Assembly: GCA_045659025.1 (NCBI GenBank)
Contig: JAZOWA010000034.1
Location: 62,001 to 126,000 of the forward strand
Origin: SIG455 sp045659025
Lineage (GTDB): Bacteria; Bacillota; Clostridia; UMGS1810
Direction of reading: 5' to 3'
Length of the DNA stretch: 64,000 nt
The notes beneath the pieces were generated by a model, which saw nothing but the letters and a program-made list of their open reading frames with translations, had not been told where the DNA came from and ran no database searches. Positions 14,984 through 23,455 of this stretch are shown here, piece by piece (the stretch's first letter is position 1; every line of letters starts with the position of its first letter). Position numbers and translations under genes: made by a program.

Positions 14984-15964
14984 ATGCTTAATAATGTACG
15001 TCCCGATTCAATGGAACGCATCACCACCCCCGAGCTTGCAGATAAGTTCATTGCAGAGCAGGTGGCAGAAGTTCGTGCACAAGTAGGAGATAAAAAGGTT
15101 CTCCTCGCTCTTTCAGGCGGTGTTGACTCATCCGTTGTTGCGGCACTTTTGATAAAAGCTATCGGCAAACAGCTCGTGTGTGTTCACGTTAATCACGGCC
15201 TTATGCGTAAGGGTGAGAGTGAGCAGGTTATCGAGGTATTCCGTAATAAACTCGATGCCAACCTCATCTATATCGACGCAACTGACAGATTCCTTGACCT
15301 TCTTGATGGCGTAGCAGAGCCCGAGAAGAAGCGCAAGATTATCGGCGGCGAGTTTATTAAGGTGTTTGATGAAGAAGCCCGTAAATTAGAGGGTATTTCC
15401 TTCCTTGCACAGGGTACAATCTACCCTGATATTTTGGAAAGTGACGGCGTTAAAGCCCATCATAATGTAGGCGGTTTGCCCGAGGATATGCAGTTTGAAC
15501 TTGTTGAGCCCGTACGCCTCCTTTATAAAGACGAGGTTCGCGTGGTTGGTAAGGCATTGGGTCTTCCTTCTTCAATGGTTGACCGTCAGCCCTTCCCCGG
15601 TCCCGGTCTCGGTGTTCGTTGCCTCGGTGCTATCACCCGTGACAGATTGAACGCTCTCCGTGAGGCAGATGCAATCTTAAGAGAAGAGTTTGATAACTGC
15701 GGTCTTGCCAAGACGGTTTGGCAGTATTTCATCGCCGTTCCCGATATGAAGAGCGTAGGCGTAAGAGATGATAAGAGATACGAAGGCTGGCCCGCAATCA
15801 TCCGCGCAGTCAATACTACCGACGCGATGACAGCCACTATCGAGGAAATCCCCTATGATATCCTCCATAAGATAACAAACCGTATCACCGCCGAGGTAGA
15901 AGGCATCAACCGTGTCCTCTTAGACCTCACTCCCAAGCCTGTCGGCACAATCGAGTGGGAGTAA
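14984..15964 (+). CDS. guaA: GMP synthase ATP-pyrophosphatase subunit, no glutaminase domain
   Basis: Catalyses XMP to GMP via adenylation. The 326 residues start directly with the ATP-pyrophosphatase domain; the PP-loop SGGVDSS is at residues 44-50. VHVNHGLMRKGE, FLAQGTIYPD and the C-terminal dimerisation domain PFPGPGLGVRCLG through KPVGTIEWE follow. The N-terminal class-I glutamine amidotransferase domain of about 190 residues found in ordinary bacterial GuaA is absent, and the upstream DNA does not encode it. The layout resembles the archaeal two-subunit enzyme. Either a separate glutaminase is encoded elsewhere or free ammonia is used. GGGAGGAATAACA precedes the ATG. Confidence 0.93.
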   Translation: MLNNVRPDSMERITTPELADKFIAEQVAEVRAQVGDKKVLLALSGGVDSSVVAALLIKAIGKQLVCVHVNHGLMRKGESEQVIEVFRNKLDANLIYIDATDRFLDLLDGVAEPEKKRKIIGGEFIKVFDEEARKLEGISFLAQGTIYPDILESDGVKAHHNVGGLPEDMQFELVEPVRLLYKDEVRVVGKALGLPSSMVDRQPFPGPGLGVRCLGAITRDRLNALREADAILREEFDNCGLAKTVWQYFIAVPDMKSVGVRDDKRYEGWPAIIRAVNTTDAMTATIEEIPYDILHKITNRITAEVEGINRVLLDLTPKPVGTIEWE

Positions 15965-15992
15965 TTCATCTTTGTTAATTCAAAACACAAAA

Positions 15993-16019
15993 AGCAGACG
16001 ATTTCGCCTGCTTTTTTTA
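15993..16019 (+). terminator. guaA terminator
   Basis: AGCAGACGA pairs with TCGCCTGCT (15993-16012, one mismatch), followed by a run of seven T. Confidence 0.8.
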
Positions 16020-16042
16020 TGCAAAAAAGCAAAAACGGGATA

Positions 16043-16071
16043 TTGTTTGATTGGCGCAGATTTGGTAAAAT
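16043..16071 (+). promoter_or_regulatory. possible promoter of the M6 protease gene
   Basis: TTGTTT (16043-16048), 17 bp, TAAAAT (16066-16071), about 50 nt before the ATG. The match is moderate. Confidence 0.5.
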
Positions 16072-16122
16072 AGTAGTGACGGATTATACCTTGTAAATAT
16101 ACTTTTTGGGAGTTGATTTTAT

Positions 16123-19100
16123 ATGAAGAATATTATCAGGAAAGGACTTACTCTTGCAGTATGTATCGGTGCGGTTTTAGCATCCACCGTAGTATTTGCA
16201 GTACCTGCCAAGCCGGAGCTTTTTGAGCACGTACAGCCTGACGGCAGCGTGATTTACGCTCGTATGTGGGGTGATGAGTTCTACAACTTTGTGGGTGACG
16301 AGGACGGCTATATCCTCACCAGTGACGAGGACGGCACTCTCCGCTATGTGACTGCCGACACATCTGATGAGGAGACCTTTTCTGCTCCTTCGCAGAATGG
16401 TCGCCCCGCCAACGCGGTTAAGGGTTATAACGTTCCCGACAGGGTAGTCAATAATTTTGACGAGGATCCCGGTGAGGACGTTGATGAGGTGGAGGCTTTC
16501 TCCGGCATCTTCCGTGGTGTTGCCCATGATGCAGGTGAAGAAGATGCGGTTTTTGCTTCCTCGGAAGATACTCCCTCAATCTTTGAGCAACGCCTTTTGA
16601 TAGTAATCCCCGAATATGACAACTGCACGTTGCCTGATATGTGGACTACAGACCTTTTTGATAAGACCTTCTTTTCTCAGAAAAGCGGCGTTCTCAGTGT
16701 AGCCAATTATTATAAAGAGGTTTCAGGTGGCAGATTGACTTTTGTGCCTGCATTCAACTCCGATGATATCGGCACCTCTGCAGCCGATGGCATGCCTATA
16801 ACTGATGACGATACAACCGACACCTACGGCGTGTTTGCCAGTGGTATTATTAGGGTAAGGGTAGAGGGCAATCACCCCAACGGCAATTTCGGTCAGGGTA
16901 CATCCAATACTCATGCAAAGAAGATTCTGGCGGCATTGGATCCTTACATAGATATATCCAAATTTTCCAATGGCAAAACAACTCTTGCAAACAGCGATAT
17001 GTCAATATGCTTCTTTATGCCCGGTTATGAGATGTCGGGTAATACGCCGTCTCCTGCTACATGGGCACACAAGACTTACCTTGCGTCCGGTTATGCCATG
17101 TCCCTTGATGGTGTTAAGGTTTGCACCAGCTCCTCCGGATACATTATGGTAGGTAGCAGAGACTATAACAATAACAAGGACACTGCTTCTCAGCTCGGTG
17201 TATTCTGTCACGAGTTGGGACATCTTGTCTGCAAACTTCCCGATTTGTACAACCCCTCGGGAGATACGGACTATAGTGATATAAGTGCGTTGAGTCTTAT
17301 GAATCACGGCTCATGGGGCAGAAGAAGCACAAGTGTAGCCAGCGGTAGCCGTCCTACCCATCTTGACGCGTGGAGCAAGTATTATCTTGGTTGGTATGAT
17401 GCAGAAGACCTCCTTGAGGTAGATGCCACCAATACGGGTGTCTATGATCTGGAGTCGTGGCACACAGACGGCGACGGCTATAAACTCATCAAGGTAAACA
17501 GTCTTGCAGATAACGAGTATTTCCTCATTGAGAACAGACAACACACCGGATTTGACGAGGGCTTTAAGCCGTGGTGTTCAGTTCCCGGTATAGCGGTTTG
17601 GCGTATAGACGGTAAATACACCGCGTCTTCATATGTTTCAGCTAACACCGTCAATGCCAGATCCAACCCCGGTGTTAAGCTCCTCCGTAGCGGAAAAGGC
17701 CTTGCGGATTTCTACAATTCGTCTAAATATCTGTGGCATGCAGGAGACAACAAACTGGCAGCCCTTGGCAAAGCCACATCTCCCAGCAACACCCTTAACA
17801 CACCCCCGTTGGAAACAAACGATTATTCAGGCGTGGTGACAGAGATTACAGACAGCGGAGTTGGTTTCAGGGTATTGTCACCCACAGGCAATACTATGAA
17901 GGTAAGTCTTGGTCATGCAGATGTTGAATCCGCTTATTATACTTCCGGCGGCAACACCAAGATGTACGTATTCAACAACACCCCCGGTACTATAAGCACA
18001 GTACCGCTTCTGGCTGAGTACGGCAACGATACTCTTAATAATCTTCTGATGTATGGCAGAGTGGCGGTGGAAAGCGGTAAATATGCAACCACCCCCACCC
18101 AGAGTCTCACATTGAATTCCACGGATTATGATTATAAGGGCCTGCTCCTTGACTGGCCCAAATTGACATCATATTACACAGACTATGAAGAACCCGAAGA
18201 GGACCGCACATACAGACTCACTCTTAACAACACCACTACCCGTGAAAGTGTAGAGGATGGTATGTCTGTCAAGGCGGGCTCGTATGTACTGTTCTACAGA
18301 CACCCGGATGCTGCGTACAAGAATAACGGCTCTCTCGCTACTGTTGCAGACGGTCCGCTGAGCTATCTTGTGGCAGTTAAAATCAAAGGTGGTACAAACG
18401 TTATTTCCGCAGTTAGAGGTGACGGAATAGAGACAGAATCCATCACCGTAACAGGTATCAAAACCGATGCCAACACTACCGCCACAACCAGCAATCTTAC
18501 AAACGTGACTTCAAGTGCAGGAACTATTGCGGACACGACTCACACAGCGGTTTATAATGTCGGCACCAAATACCAGACACTTGCTGATATGTCATCAGGT
18601 TTCAAAGACGGTGCGGATTACCTCTCCTTCAAGGCAGATGTTTACTATAAGCTTAATTCTTCTTCACAGATAAACGGCAGTACCGGATATTCCGGTATAT
18701 TCGGTATTAAGGGTTCTGCAACCAAGTACCTTTCAATCTTTGATAACGGGGAACTCGGCATAGGTGGTTCGGGTACTTATGAAAAGACAGGTATCAAGCT
18801 CACCAAAGCCACTTGGAATACCATAGAGGTTATCGCAGATAAAAAGGCGAAGTCAGTTGATGTGTATGTGAACGGCGTTCTCGCTATCAAGGGCTACAAA
18901 GGGTCTGGCACCATTACTAACGGACTCTCAGTCGTTACAGGTGTTGTGAATTCAAATGTTTATTTCAGTAACACCACATATAGCACACATATAATTAACC
19001 CCGATGCAGAGGATGATGAGGAATCGTCTGATGCTTTTGAGCTCAAGCTCAATACAATGTACGGCCTTGCCAATATGGCGAGCGGTGAAAATGCAGTTAT

Positions 19101-19893
19101 AGGCACCAGAGTTGAATTCATCAAGCCTACCATTGCATTTGGCAATACAGTCAAGTATTTCAATAATGGTACCGATATCACCGACACAGTTGAAGACGGT
19201 AATGTCTTTGTGGGCATTCCCGTGACAGCCAAGGGCAATAATGTCATCAAAGCCGTTGAGTACAATGGTGATGATGCTGTAAGAGAAACCGAAGAGATCA
19301 CCATAGTCGGTCTTTCTCTTACAGTCACAGGCAAGAGCGGTGGTAACGATGAGCTCTGGCCACCCGAGACAGAGTACGCCGCATATCTTGAAGAAGGTGC
19401 AGTAGTGGGTGAGGATGAGCTCGCCATGGCGCAAAAGCTCTACGGAGTAGTTGACGGCACCGCCACACGCAAACCTGCACAGGGTACGGGTACTGCTTCA
19501 TCTTCATATACTGCAAGTCTTTCAACTGCGGACTATGTCTACTTAAGGATGAATGTCTTCATCAGAGACGGTCTGACTTCTGCTACACCGTGGATTTCAC
19601 GATGGACAAGTGATTATATAAGGATTAACGGTGATAACAACCATATCCTCGTGAACACCTCCAAGGATACCAATGTAACCCTCCGTACAAACGAGTGGGA
19701 GAAGATAGAGATCTACGCTGACGGCAGCACGATTGATATTTATATCAATGGAGTGCTTAAGGGCAAGAAGTGTGCAACCCACACCATGACAGGCACCAAG
19801 ATTTATCTTGGCAGCAGCTCTTCCGAAGCGGAGCCCAATCTGTATATAGACAGGCTTGACTATTACAGAGGTAAATGCACCATAGACGAATAA
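16123..19893 (+). CDS. secreted M6-family metalloprotease with LamG-like modules
   Basis: A 1256-residue secreted protein with a signal peptide (LTLAVCIGAVLASTVVFA, cleaved near residue 26). The M6 (immune inhibitor A-like) domain has zinc ligands in FCHELGHLVCKLPDLYN, with HELGH at residues 363-367. It is followed by SLMNHGSWG and HLDAWSKYYLGW, as in the family. Downstream lie Ig-like regions and two concanavalin/LamG-like modules near residues 810-950 and 1130-1250, each with the signature EVIADxKxxxVDVYVNGVL or EIYADGSTIDIYINGVL. No sortase motif or SLH domain is seen at the C-terminus. Probably it degrades host or dietary proteins or glycoproteins; this is inferred. Confidence 0.9.
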   Translation: MKNIIRKGLTLAVCIGAVLASTVVFAVPAKPELFEHVQPDGSVIYARMWGDEFYNFVGDEDGYILTSDEDGTLRYVTADTSDEETFSAPSQNGRPANAVKGYNVPDRVVNNFDEDPGEDVDEVEAFSGIFRGVAHDAGEEDAVFASSEDTPSIFEQRLLIVIPEYDNCTLPDMWTTDLFDKTFFSQKSGVLSVANYYKEVSGGRLTFVPAFNSDDIGTSAADGMPITDDDTTDTYGVFASGIIRVRVEGNHPNGNFGQGTSNTHAKKILAALDPYIDISKFSNGKTTLANSDMSICFFMPGYEMSGNTPSPATWAHKTYLASGYAMSLDGVKVCTSSSGYIMVGSRDYNNNKDTASQLGVFCHELGHLVCKLPDLYNPSGDTDYSDISALSLMNHGSWGRRSTSVASGSRPTHLDAWSKYYLGWYDAEDLLEVDATNTGVYDLESWHTDGDGYKLIKVNSLADNEYFLIENRQHTGFDEGFKPWCSVPGIAVWRIDGKYTASSYVSANTVNARSNPGVKLLRSGKGLADFYNSSKYLWHAGDNKLAALGKATSPSNTLNTPPLETNDYSGVVTEITDSGVGFRVLSPTGNTMKVSLGHADVESAYYTSGGNTKMYVFNNTPGTISTVPLLAEYGNDTLNNLLMYGRVAVESGKYATTPTQSLTLNSTDYDYKGLLLDWPKLTSYYTDYEEPEEDRTYRLTLNNTTTRESVEDGMSVKAGSYVLFYRHPDAAYKNNGSLATVADGPLSYLVAVKIKGGTNVISAVRGDGIETESITVTGIKTDANTTATTSNLTNVTSSAGTIADTTHTAVYNVGTKYQTLADMSSGFKDGADYLSFKADVYYKLNSSSQINGSTGYSGIFGIKGSATKYLSIFDNGELGIGGSGTYEKTGIKLTKATWNTIEVIADKKAKSVDVYVNGVLAIKGYKGSGTITNGLSVVTGVVNSNVYFSNTTYSTHIINPDAEDDEESSDAFELKLNTMYGLANMASGENAVIGTRVEFIKPTIAFGNTVKYFNNGTDITDTVEDGNVFVGIPVTAKGNNVIKAVEYNGDDAVRETEEITIVGLSLTVTGKSGGNDELWPPETEYAAYLEEGAVVGEDELAMAQKLYGVVDGTATRKPAQGTGTASSSYTASLSTADYVYLRMNVFIRDGLTSATPWISRWTSDYIRINGDNNHILVNTSKDTNVTLRTNEWEKIEIYADGSTIDIYINGVLKGKKCATHTMTGTKIYLGSSSSEAEPNLYIDRLDYYRGKCTIDE

Positions 19894-19901
19894 ACACAAA
19901 A

Positions 19902-19931
19902 AAGCCGAAGTTATATCTTCGGCTTTTTTAT
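19902..19931 (+). terminator. terminator of the M6 protease gene
   Basis: AAGCCGAAG (19902-19910) pairs with CTTCGGCTT (19917-19925), followed by TTTTATTT. Confidence 0.9.
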
Positions 19932-19952
19932 TTCTATTTCCCATCCCACTTG

Positions 19953-19975
19953 CATATAGATATACAAACTATATG
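19953..19975 (+). repeat. inverted repeat upstream of spoIIID
   Basis: CATATAG (19953-19959) and CTATATG (19969-19975) are perfect arms around ATATACAAA. They lie just before the SD of spoIIID and could be an operator or part of its promoter. I could not fit a convincing sigma-E -35/-10 pair. Confidence 0.45.
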
Positions 19976-19990
19976 TAATGGGGGAGAAGT

Positions 19991-20266
19991 ATGAAAGATT
20001 ACATAACCAATCGTGTCATCTTGCTTGCTGAATATATGATAGAGTATAAATCCACCGTACGTGCCGCCGCATCAAGATTTGGTATATCCAAGTCCACGGT
20101 GCATATGGATCTGGTGGAACGTCTGCCTGAGATAAGCAGGTCTATGGCAGAGGAGGTCAAGGCTATCCTTGACGAGAATAAAGCCGAGCGCCATCTCCGT
20201 GGTGGAGAGGCGACGAAGGAAAAATATAAGAACAAAAAAATCAATAAAGAAGTTTCAACAGTGTAA
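19991..20266 (+). CDS. spoIIID: sporulation transcriptional regulator SpoIIID
   Basis: A mother-cell DNA-binding protein that switches genes within the sigma-E regulon and helps turn on sigK. The HTH is VRAAASRFGISKSTVHMDL (about residues 23-41), followed by the diagnostic ERLPEI and the C-terminal RHLRGGEATKEKYK. The 91-residue length is normal. GGGGGAGAAGT precedes the ATG. The gene ends at a bidirectional terminator shared with tRNA-Pro. Confidence 0.97.
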   Translation: MKDYITNRVILLAEYMIEYKSTVRAAASRFGISKSTVHMDLVERLPEISRSMAEEVKAILDENKAERHLRGGEATKEKYKNKKINKEVSTV

Positions 20267-20275
20267 AAATAAAAT

Positions 20276-20302
20276 AAAAAAGCACCGGAATAATCCGGTG
20301 CT
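20276..20302. terminator. bidirectional terminator, spoIIID / tRNA-Pro
   Basis: AGCACCGGA pairs with TCCGGTGCT around ATAA (20281-20302). A-rich sequence lies to the left and TTTT to the right, so U-tracts form on both strands, longer for the tRNA transcript. Confidence 0.85.
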
Positions 20303-20307
20303 TTTAA

Positions 20308-20380
20308 TCGGAGTGACAAGACTTGAACTTGCGGCCCCTAGACCCCCAGTCTAGTGCGCTACCAACTGCGCCACACCCCG
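20308..20380 (-). tRNA. tRNA-Pro (anticodon GGG)
   Basis: 73 nt cloverleaf read on the minus strand. The acceptor is CGGGGTG/CACTCCG with discriminator A, the D arm is GCGC-AGTTGGTA-GCGC, the anticodon arm is CTAGA-CTGGGGG-TCTAG (anticodon GGG), and the T arm is GCAAG-TTCAAGT-CTTGT. CCA is not encoded. It stands alone, followed by a terminator. Confidence 0.95.
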
Positions 20381-20454
20381 ATAACGAAAATCATTATAAC
20401 ACGGTTTTTTACAAAATGCAAGTACTTTTTTGAAAAAATATTTTTAAAAAACTG

Positions 20455-20483
20455 TTGACAACAAAAAATCCCTATGATATAAT
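20455..20483 (+). promoter_or_regulatory. infC operon promoter
   Basis: TTGACA (20455-20460), 17 bp, TATAAT (20478-20483): perfect consensus. A structured leader of about 140 nt follows. Confidence 0.9.
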
Positions 20484-20489
20484 CACAAG

Positions 20490-20610
20490 GTAAATTAAGT
20501 AGAAGTCCGCTTCTCACCTTACGGTTTAAAGGTATCGGTAAGGTTAATACTTATTGTATTTGATTAGAATAAGTGGGCGGATTATATTCGCTCACTTTTT
20601 TTGCGGACAT
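20490..20610 (+). promoter_or_regulatory. L20-type leader attenuator of infC-rpmI-rplT
   Basis: The leader folds into stems CCTTAC/GTAAGG and ACTTAT/ATAAGT. They are closed by GTCCGC (20505-20510) with GCGGAT (20577-20582). A terminator hairpin, GTGGGCG (20573-20579) with CGCTCAC (20589-20595) plus seven T, shares bases with that closing stem. GTCCGC can also pair perfectly with GCGGAC at 20603-20608. The folds are mutually exclusive, as in the Firmicute L20 leader, where L20 binding favours termination. Confidence 0.8.
20573..20602 (+). terminator. conditional terminator in the infC leader
   Basis: GTGGGCG and CGCTCAC form a 7-bp stem with one wobble pair, followed directly by TTTTTTT. It lies 25 nt before infC. 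Confidence 0.8.
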
Positions 20611-20627
20611 TTTTTAGGAGGTGCTTT

Positions 20628-21140
20628 ATTATCAGTAACAAGGAATTAGCCCTTAACGAGCAGATTAAGGCCAAGCAGGTACGTTTAGTCAACACCGACG
20701 GTTCACAGCTGGGTATTGTGTCTATTGCGGATGCATTAGCCAAGGCAGCGGATGCGGGTGTGGATTTGGTTGAGATTGCTCCCCAGGCACAGCCACCCGT
20801 GTGCAAGATTATGGATTACGGTAAGTACAAATTTGAGCTTGCCAAGCGCGACAAGGAAGCTAAGAAGAATCAGAAGGTTGTCAGCATTAAAGAGATTCGA
20901 GTTTCTCCGTCGATAGACGTTCATGATTTTGACACCAAGGTTAATCACATTATCAAATTCCTTAAATCCGGTGATAAAGTTAAGATTACCGTACGTTTCA
21001 GAGGCAGGGAGATGCACCACACCTCACTGGGTAAGGACTTGCTTGACAAGTTCACCGAGGCCATTGGCGAAGTGGGAAATGTGGAGAAGAATCCCAAGCT
21101 GGAAGGCAGAAATATGTTCATGGTAGTATCGCCTAAATAA
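20628..21140 (+). CDS. infC: translation initiation factor IF-3, ATT start
   Basis: IF-3 checks the start codon and keeps ribosomal subunits apart. The N-terminal domain (ISNKELALNEQIKAKQVRLV, SQLGIVSIADAL) and the C-terminal domain (RVSPSIDVHDFDTKVNHIIKFL, VRFRGREMHH) give 170 residues. The start is ATT at 20628 (ATC at 20631 also possible), just after AGGAGGTG. Upstream in-frame TTG at 20601 lies within the terminator T-tract. AUU starts on infC are known from E. coli and Geobacillus and allow IF-3 to repress its own translation. First gene of infC-rpmI-rplT. Confidence 0.96.
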   Translation: MISNKELALNEQIKAKQVRLVNTDGSQLGIVSIADALAKAADAGVDLVEIAPQAQPPVCKIMDYGKYKFELAKRDKEAKKNQKVVSIKEIRVSPSIDVHDFDTKVNHIIKFLKSGDKVKITVRFRGREMHHTSLGKDLLDKFTEAIGEVGNVEKNPKLEGRNMFMVVSPK

Positions 21141-21179
21141 ACACTAATTTAAAAAATATTTTGGAAGGGGAATTTTTAC

Positions 21180-21374
21180 ATGCCTAAGTTGAAAGCACAT
21201 AAAGCAAGTGCAAAAAGATTCAAAGTAACAAAGAGCGGTAAGGTTAAACGCGCTCAGGCTTACAGAAGCCACATCCTCAACAAGAAGACAACCAAGAGAA
21301 AAAGAGCTCTTAGAAAGACTGCATATGCATCACCTGCAAATGAAGCTACAATCAAGAGAATGATTTTGAAATAA
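21180..21374 (+). CDS. rpmI: 50S ribosomal protein L35
   Basis: 64 residues: MPKLKAHKASAKRFKVTKSG, SHILNKKTTKRKRALRK and a C-terminal IKRMI. Full-length L35 between infC and rplT, with GGAAGGGG upstream. Confidence 0.98.
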   Translation: MPKLKAHKASAKRFKVTKSGKVKRAQAYRSHILNKKTTKRKRALRKTAYASPANEATIKRMILK

Positions 21375-21393
21375 GGACGGAGGGTAAGATACT

Positions 21394-21747
21394 ATGGCAA
21401 GAGTTAAAGGCGCATTGGCCACAAGAAAAAGACGTAAAAGAGTTTTGAAACTCGCTAAAGGATACAGAGGTGCAAAGAGCAAGCAGTTCAGAACAGCCAA
21501 ACAGGCAGTTATGAAGTCTTTGGTTTATGCATACATCGGCAGAAAGCAGAGAAAAAGAGATTTCAGAAGACTCTGGATCACCAGAATCAGCGCTGCTGCA
21601 AAGATGAACGGCATCAACTACTCACAGTTCATGAACGGTCTTAAGAAAGCAGGCATCAACATGAACCGCAAGATGCTCTCCGAGATTGCTATTGCAGATC
21701 CCGCAGCATTCACAGCACTTGTTGAGAAAGCAAAGGCTGCATTATAA
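21394..21747 (+). CDS. rplT: 50S ribosomal protein L20
   Basis: 117 residues. The very basic N-terminus (MARVKGALATRKRRKRVLKLAKGYRGAKS) is followed by the globular part DFRRLWITRISAAAKMNGINYS. L20 is an early 50S assembly protein and probable repressor of this operon through the leader at 20490-20610. Confidence 0.98.
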   Translation: MARVKGALATRKRRKRVLKLAKGYRGAKSKQFRTAKQAVMKSLVYAYIGRKQRKRDFRRLWITRISAAAKMNGINYSQFMNGLKKAGINMNRKMLSEIAIADPAAFTALVEKAKAAL

Positions 21748-21768
21748 TTTCAGGATAATAACAAACCA

Positions 21769-21804
21769 AAAGCACTGTATTCTTAGCAATATGGTGCTTT
21801 GTTT
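21769..21804 (+). terminator. terminator after rplT
   Basis: A 13-bp stem, AAAGCACTGTATT (21769-21781) with AATATGGTGCTTT (21788-21800), ends in GTTTG. The T-tract is short. Confidence 0.7.
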
Positions 21805-21836
21805 GCAAATAAGGAACTATTTCAAAGGGTAAATTT

Positions 21837-22598
21837 ATGTATATAGACAGTACTGCGAATAAAATTGTCAAGAATACCAGGAAGCTTTTTGAGAGAAGCG
21901 GCAGGAAGGCACTGCAACAGTTCATCATTGAGGGCAGACGTCTTGTGGCGGATGCGATTGCAGCGGGTGCCGAGGTGGATTATGTGCTTGTTGAGGAGGG
22001 CGTGGACTTTACTGCAGATGGCGTAGAGATACACACACTTTCATCCAAGGCATTTTCATCTCTTAAGACCACCGTTAATTCCCAGGGCATCCTTGCAGTT
22101 GTGAAGATGGTTGAAGACCGTGCACTTTCTGTGAAAGACGGCAAAAGATGCTTCTATATTTATCTTGACGGGGTATCAGACCCCGGTAATATGGGCACAA
22201 TAATCCGCACGGCAGATGCCTGCGGAGCAGACGGTGTGATTCTTTCTAAAAACTGTGTGGATGTATACAACCCCAAGGTTGTCCGTTCCACCATGTCGGC
22301 AATTTTCAATGTTCCTATCTATTTTGATGATGAGATACGAAGTGCTGTAGCCACTCTTAAAAGTGGTGGTGTGAGTGTGATTTCGGGTAGCTTGGAGGGT
22401 GATAAATCCCTCTACGATATAGATTTCACCGGCAGATGTGCCATAGTTATCGGCAACGAAGCCAACGGAATCACCGACGAGATTACATCCATGAGTGATA
22501 AACTCATCAAAATACCCATAATAGGCAAGGCAGAATCCTTAAACGCAGCGGTGGCTTGTGCAGTCATTTCCTACGAGGCCTTGCGACAGAATTTATAA
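21837..22598 (+). CDS. SpoU-family RNA 2'-O-methyltransferase
   Basis: A 253-residue TrmH/RlmB-type SPOUT methylase acting on rRNA or tRNA ribose. The N-terminal substrate-binding domain contains FIIEGRRLVADAI. The catalytic motifs are DGVSDPGNMGTIIRTADACG, VVRSTMSAIFNVP, IVIGNEANGI and IPIIGKAESLNAAVA. The last three form the SAM knot. Position between rplT and cdaA does not decide the target nucleotide; in many Firmicutes this homologue is called YsgA and follows rplT or precedes pheS. Confidence 0.92.
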   Translation: MYIDSTANKIVKNTRKLFERSGRKALQQFIIEGRRLVADAIAAGAEVDYVLVEEGVDFTADGVEIHTLSSKAFSSLKTTVNSQGILAVVKMVEDRALSVKDGKRCFYIYLDGVSDPGNMGTIIRTADACGADGVILSKNCVDVYNPKVVRSTMSAIFNVPIYFDDEIRSAVATLKSGGVSVISGSLEGDKSLYDIDFTGRCAIVIGNEANGITDEITSMSDKLIKIPIIGKAESLNAAVACAVISYEALRQNL

Positions 22599-22612
22599 AC
22601 GGAGGTGCAGAT

Positions 22613-23455
22613 GTGGAAGCATTTTTTACTTCAGTAATAGATTATTTCAAGTTGTTTCGCATTCAGGATATTTTGGATATTCTGATTGTTGCTTATGTTA
22701 TCTACAAGATTATAAAGCTCGTTCACGAGACCAGGGTAGGTCAACTTGTTAGGGGTATAGTTATCCTTGTGGTAATTACCCAGCTGTCAGGTATGCTTCA
22801 GCTCCATTCCGTCAATTACATACTTGTCAATGTAATGCAGGTGGGATTGATTGCCCTTCTTATAGTTTTTCAGCCCGAACTTCGTCGCACTCTTGAGAAG
22901 GTGGGCAGGAGCAAGATTGGTGCACTTTTCTCACCCGAGGAATATAACTATGACAGCATCATTGAACACGTATGCACCGCCTCAACCCAGATGTCAGAGA
23001 GTCGCACAGGTGCTCTTATGGTAATCGAGAAAGAGACCAAGCTCTCCGATGTTGCAAAGACGGGTACCACCCTCAATGCCGACATTTCCGCAGAGCTTTT
23101 AGTTAATATCTTCATTCCCAACACCCCTCTTCACGATGGTGCTGTGATTATAGGTGATGACAAGGTCAAATCAGCGGCCTGCATTCTTCCTTTGACAGAG
23201 CAGCGTAATATCGGCAAGGATCTGGGTACACGTCACAGAGCCGCTATTGGTATGAGCGAGGGTGCAGATTGTGTGGTAGTAGTCGTATCCGAGGAGACGG
23301 GTAAAATCTCTCTGGCACGAAACGGCTTCCTCACAAGGAATCTCACGGCTGATGCCTTGGCCAAGGAACTTAAAAAAGCCCTCGGCCGTCCGCAGAATAA
23401 GGAAGTGGTATCTGCTAAGGAAAAATTTAAGAACTGGACGGTGAAGAAGAAATGA
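22613..23455 (+). CDS. cdaA: diadenylate cyclase CdaA
   Basis: Makes c-di-AMP from two ATP. Three N-terminal membrane segments (from DILDILIVAYVIYKII to VGLIALLIVFQPELRR) precede the DAC domain, with the catalytic motifs LHDGAVII and GTRHRAAIGMSE. I start at GTG 22613, 5 nt after GGAGGTG, giving 280 residues; the longer frame overlaps the previous gene. It overlaps cdaR by 4 bp. c-di-AMP normally represses potassium uptake, and trkA-trkH lie close by. Confidence 0.96.
   Translation: MEAFFTSVIDYFKLFRIQDILDILIVAYVIYKIIKLVHETRVGQLVRGIVILVVITQLSGMLQLHSVNYILVNVMQVGLIALLIVFQPELRRTLEKVGRSKIGALFSPEEYNYDSIIEHVCTASTQMSESRTGALMVIEKETKLSDVAKTGTTLNADISAELLVNIFIPNTPLHDGAVIIGDDKVKSAACILPLTEQRNIGKDLGTRHRAAIGMSEGADCVVVVVSEETGKISLARNGFLTRNLTADALAKELKKALGRPQNKEVVSAKEKFKNWTVKKK

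Noticed and set aside
20169..20354. Plus-strand 61-residue frame across spoIIID and the tRNA
   Set aside because: It reads through a terminator and the antisense of tRNA-Pro, with no SD; a shadow frame.
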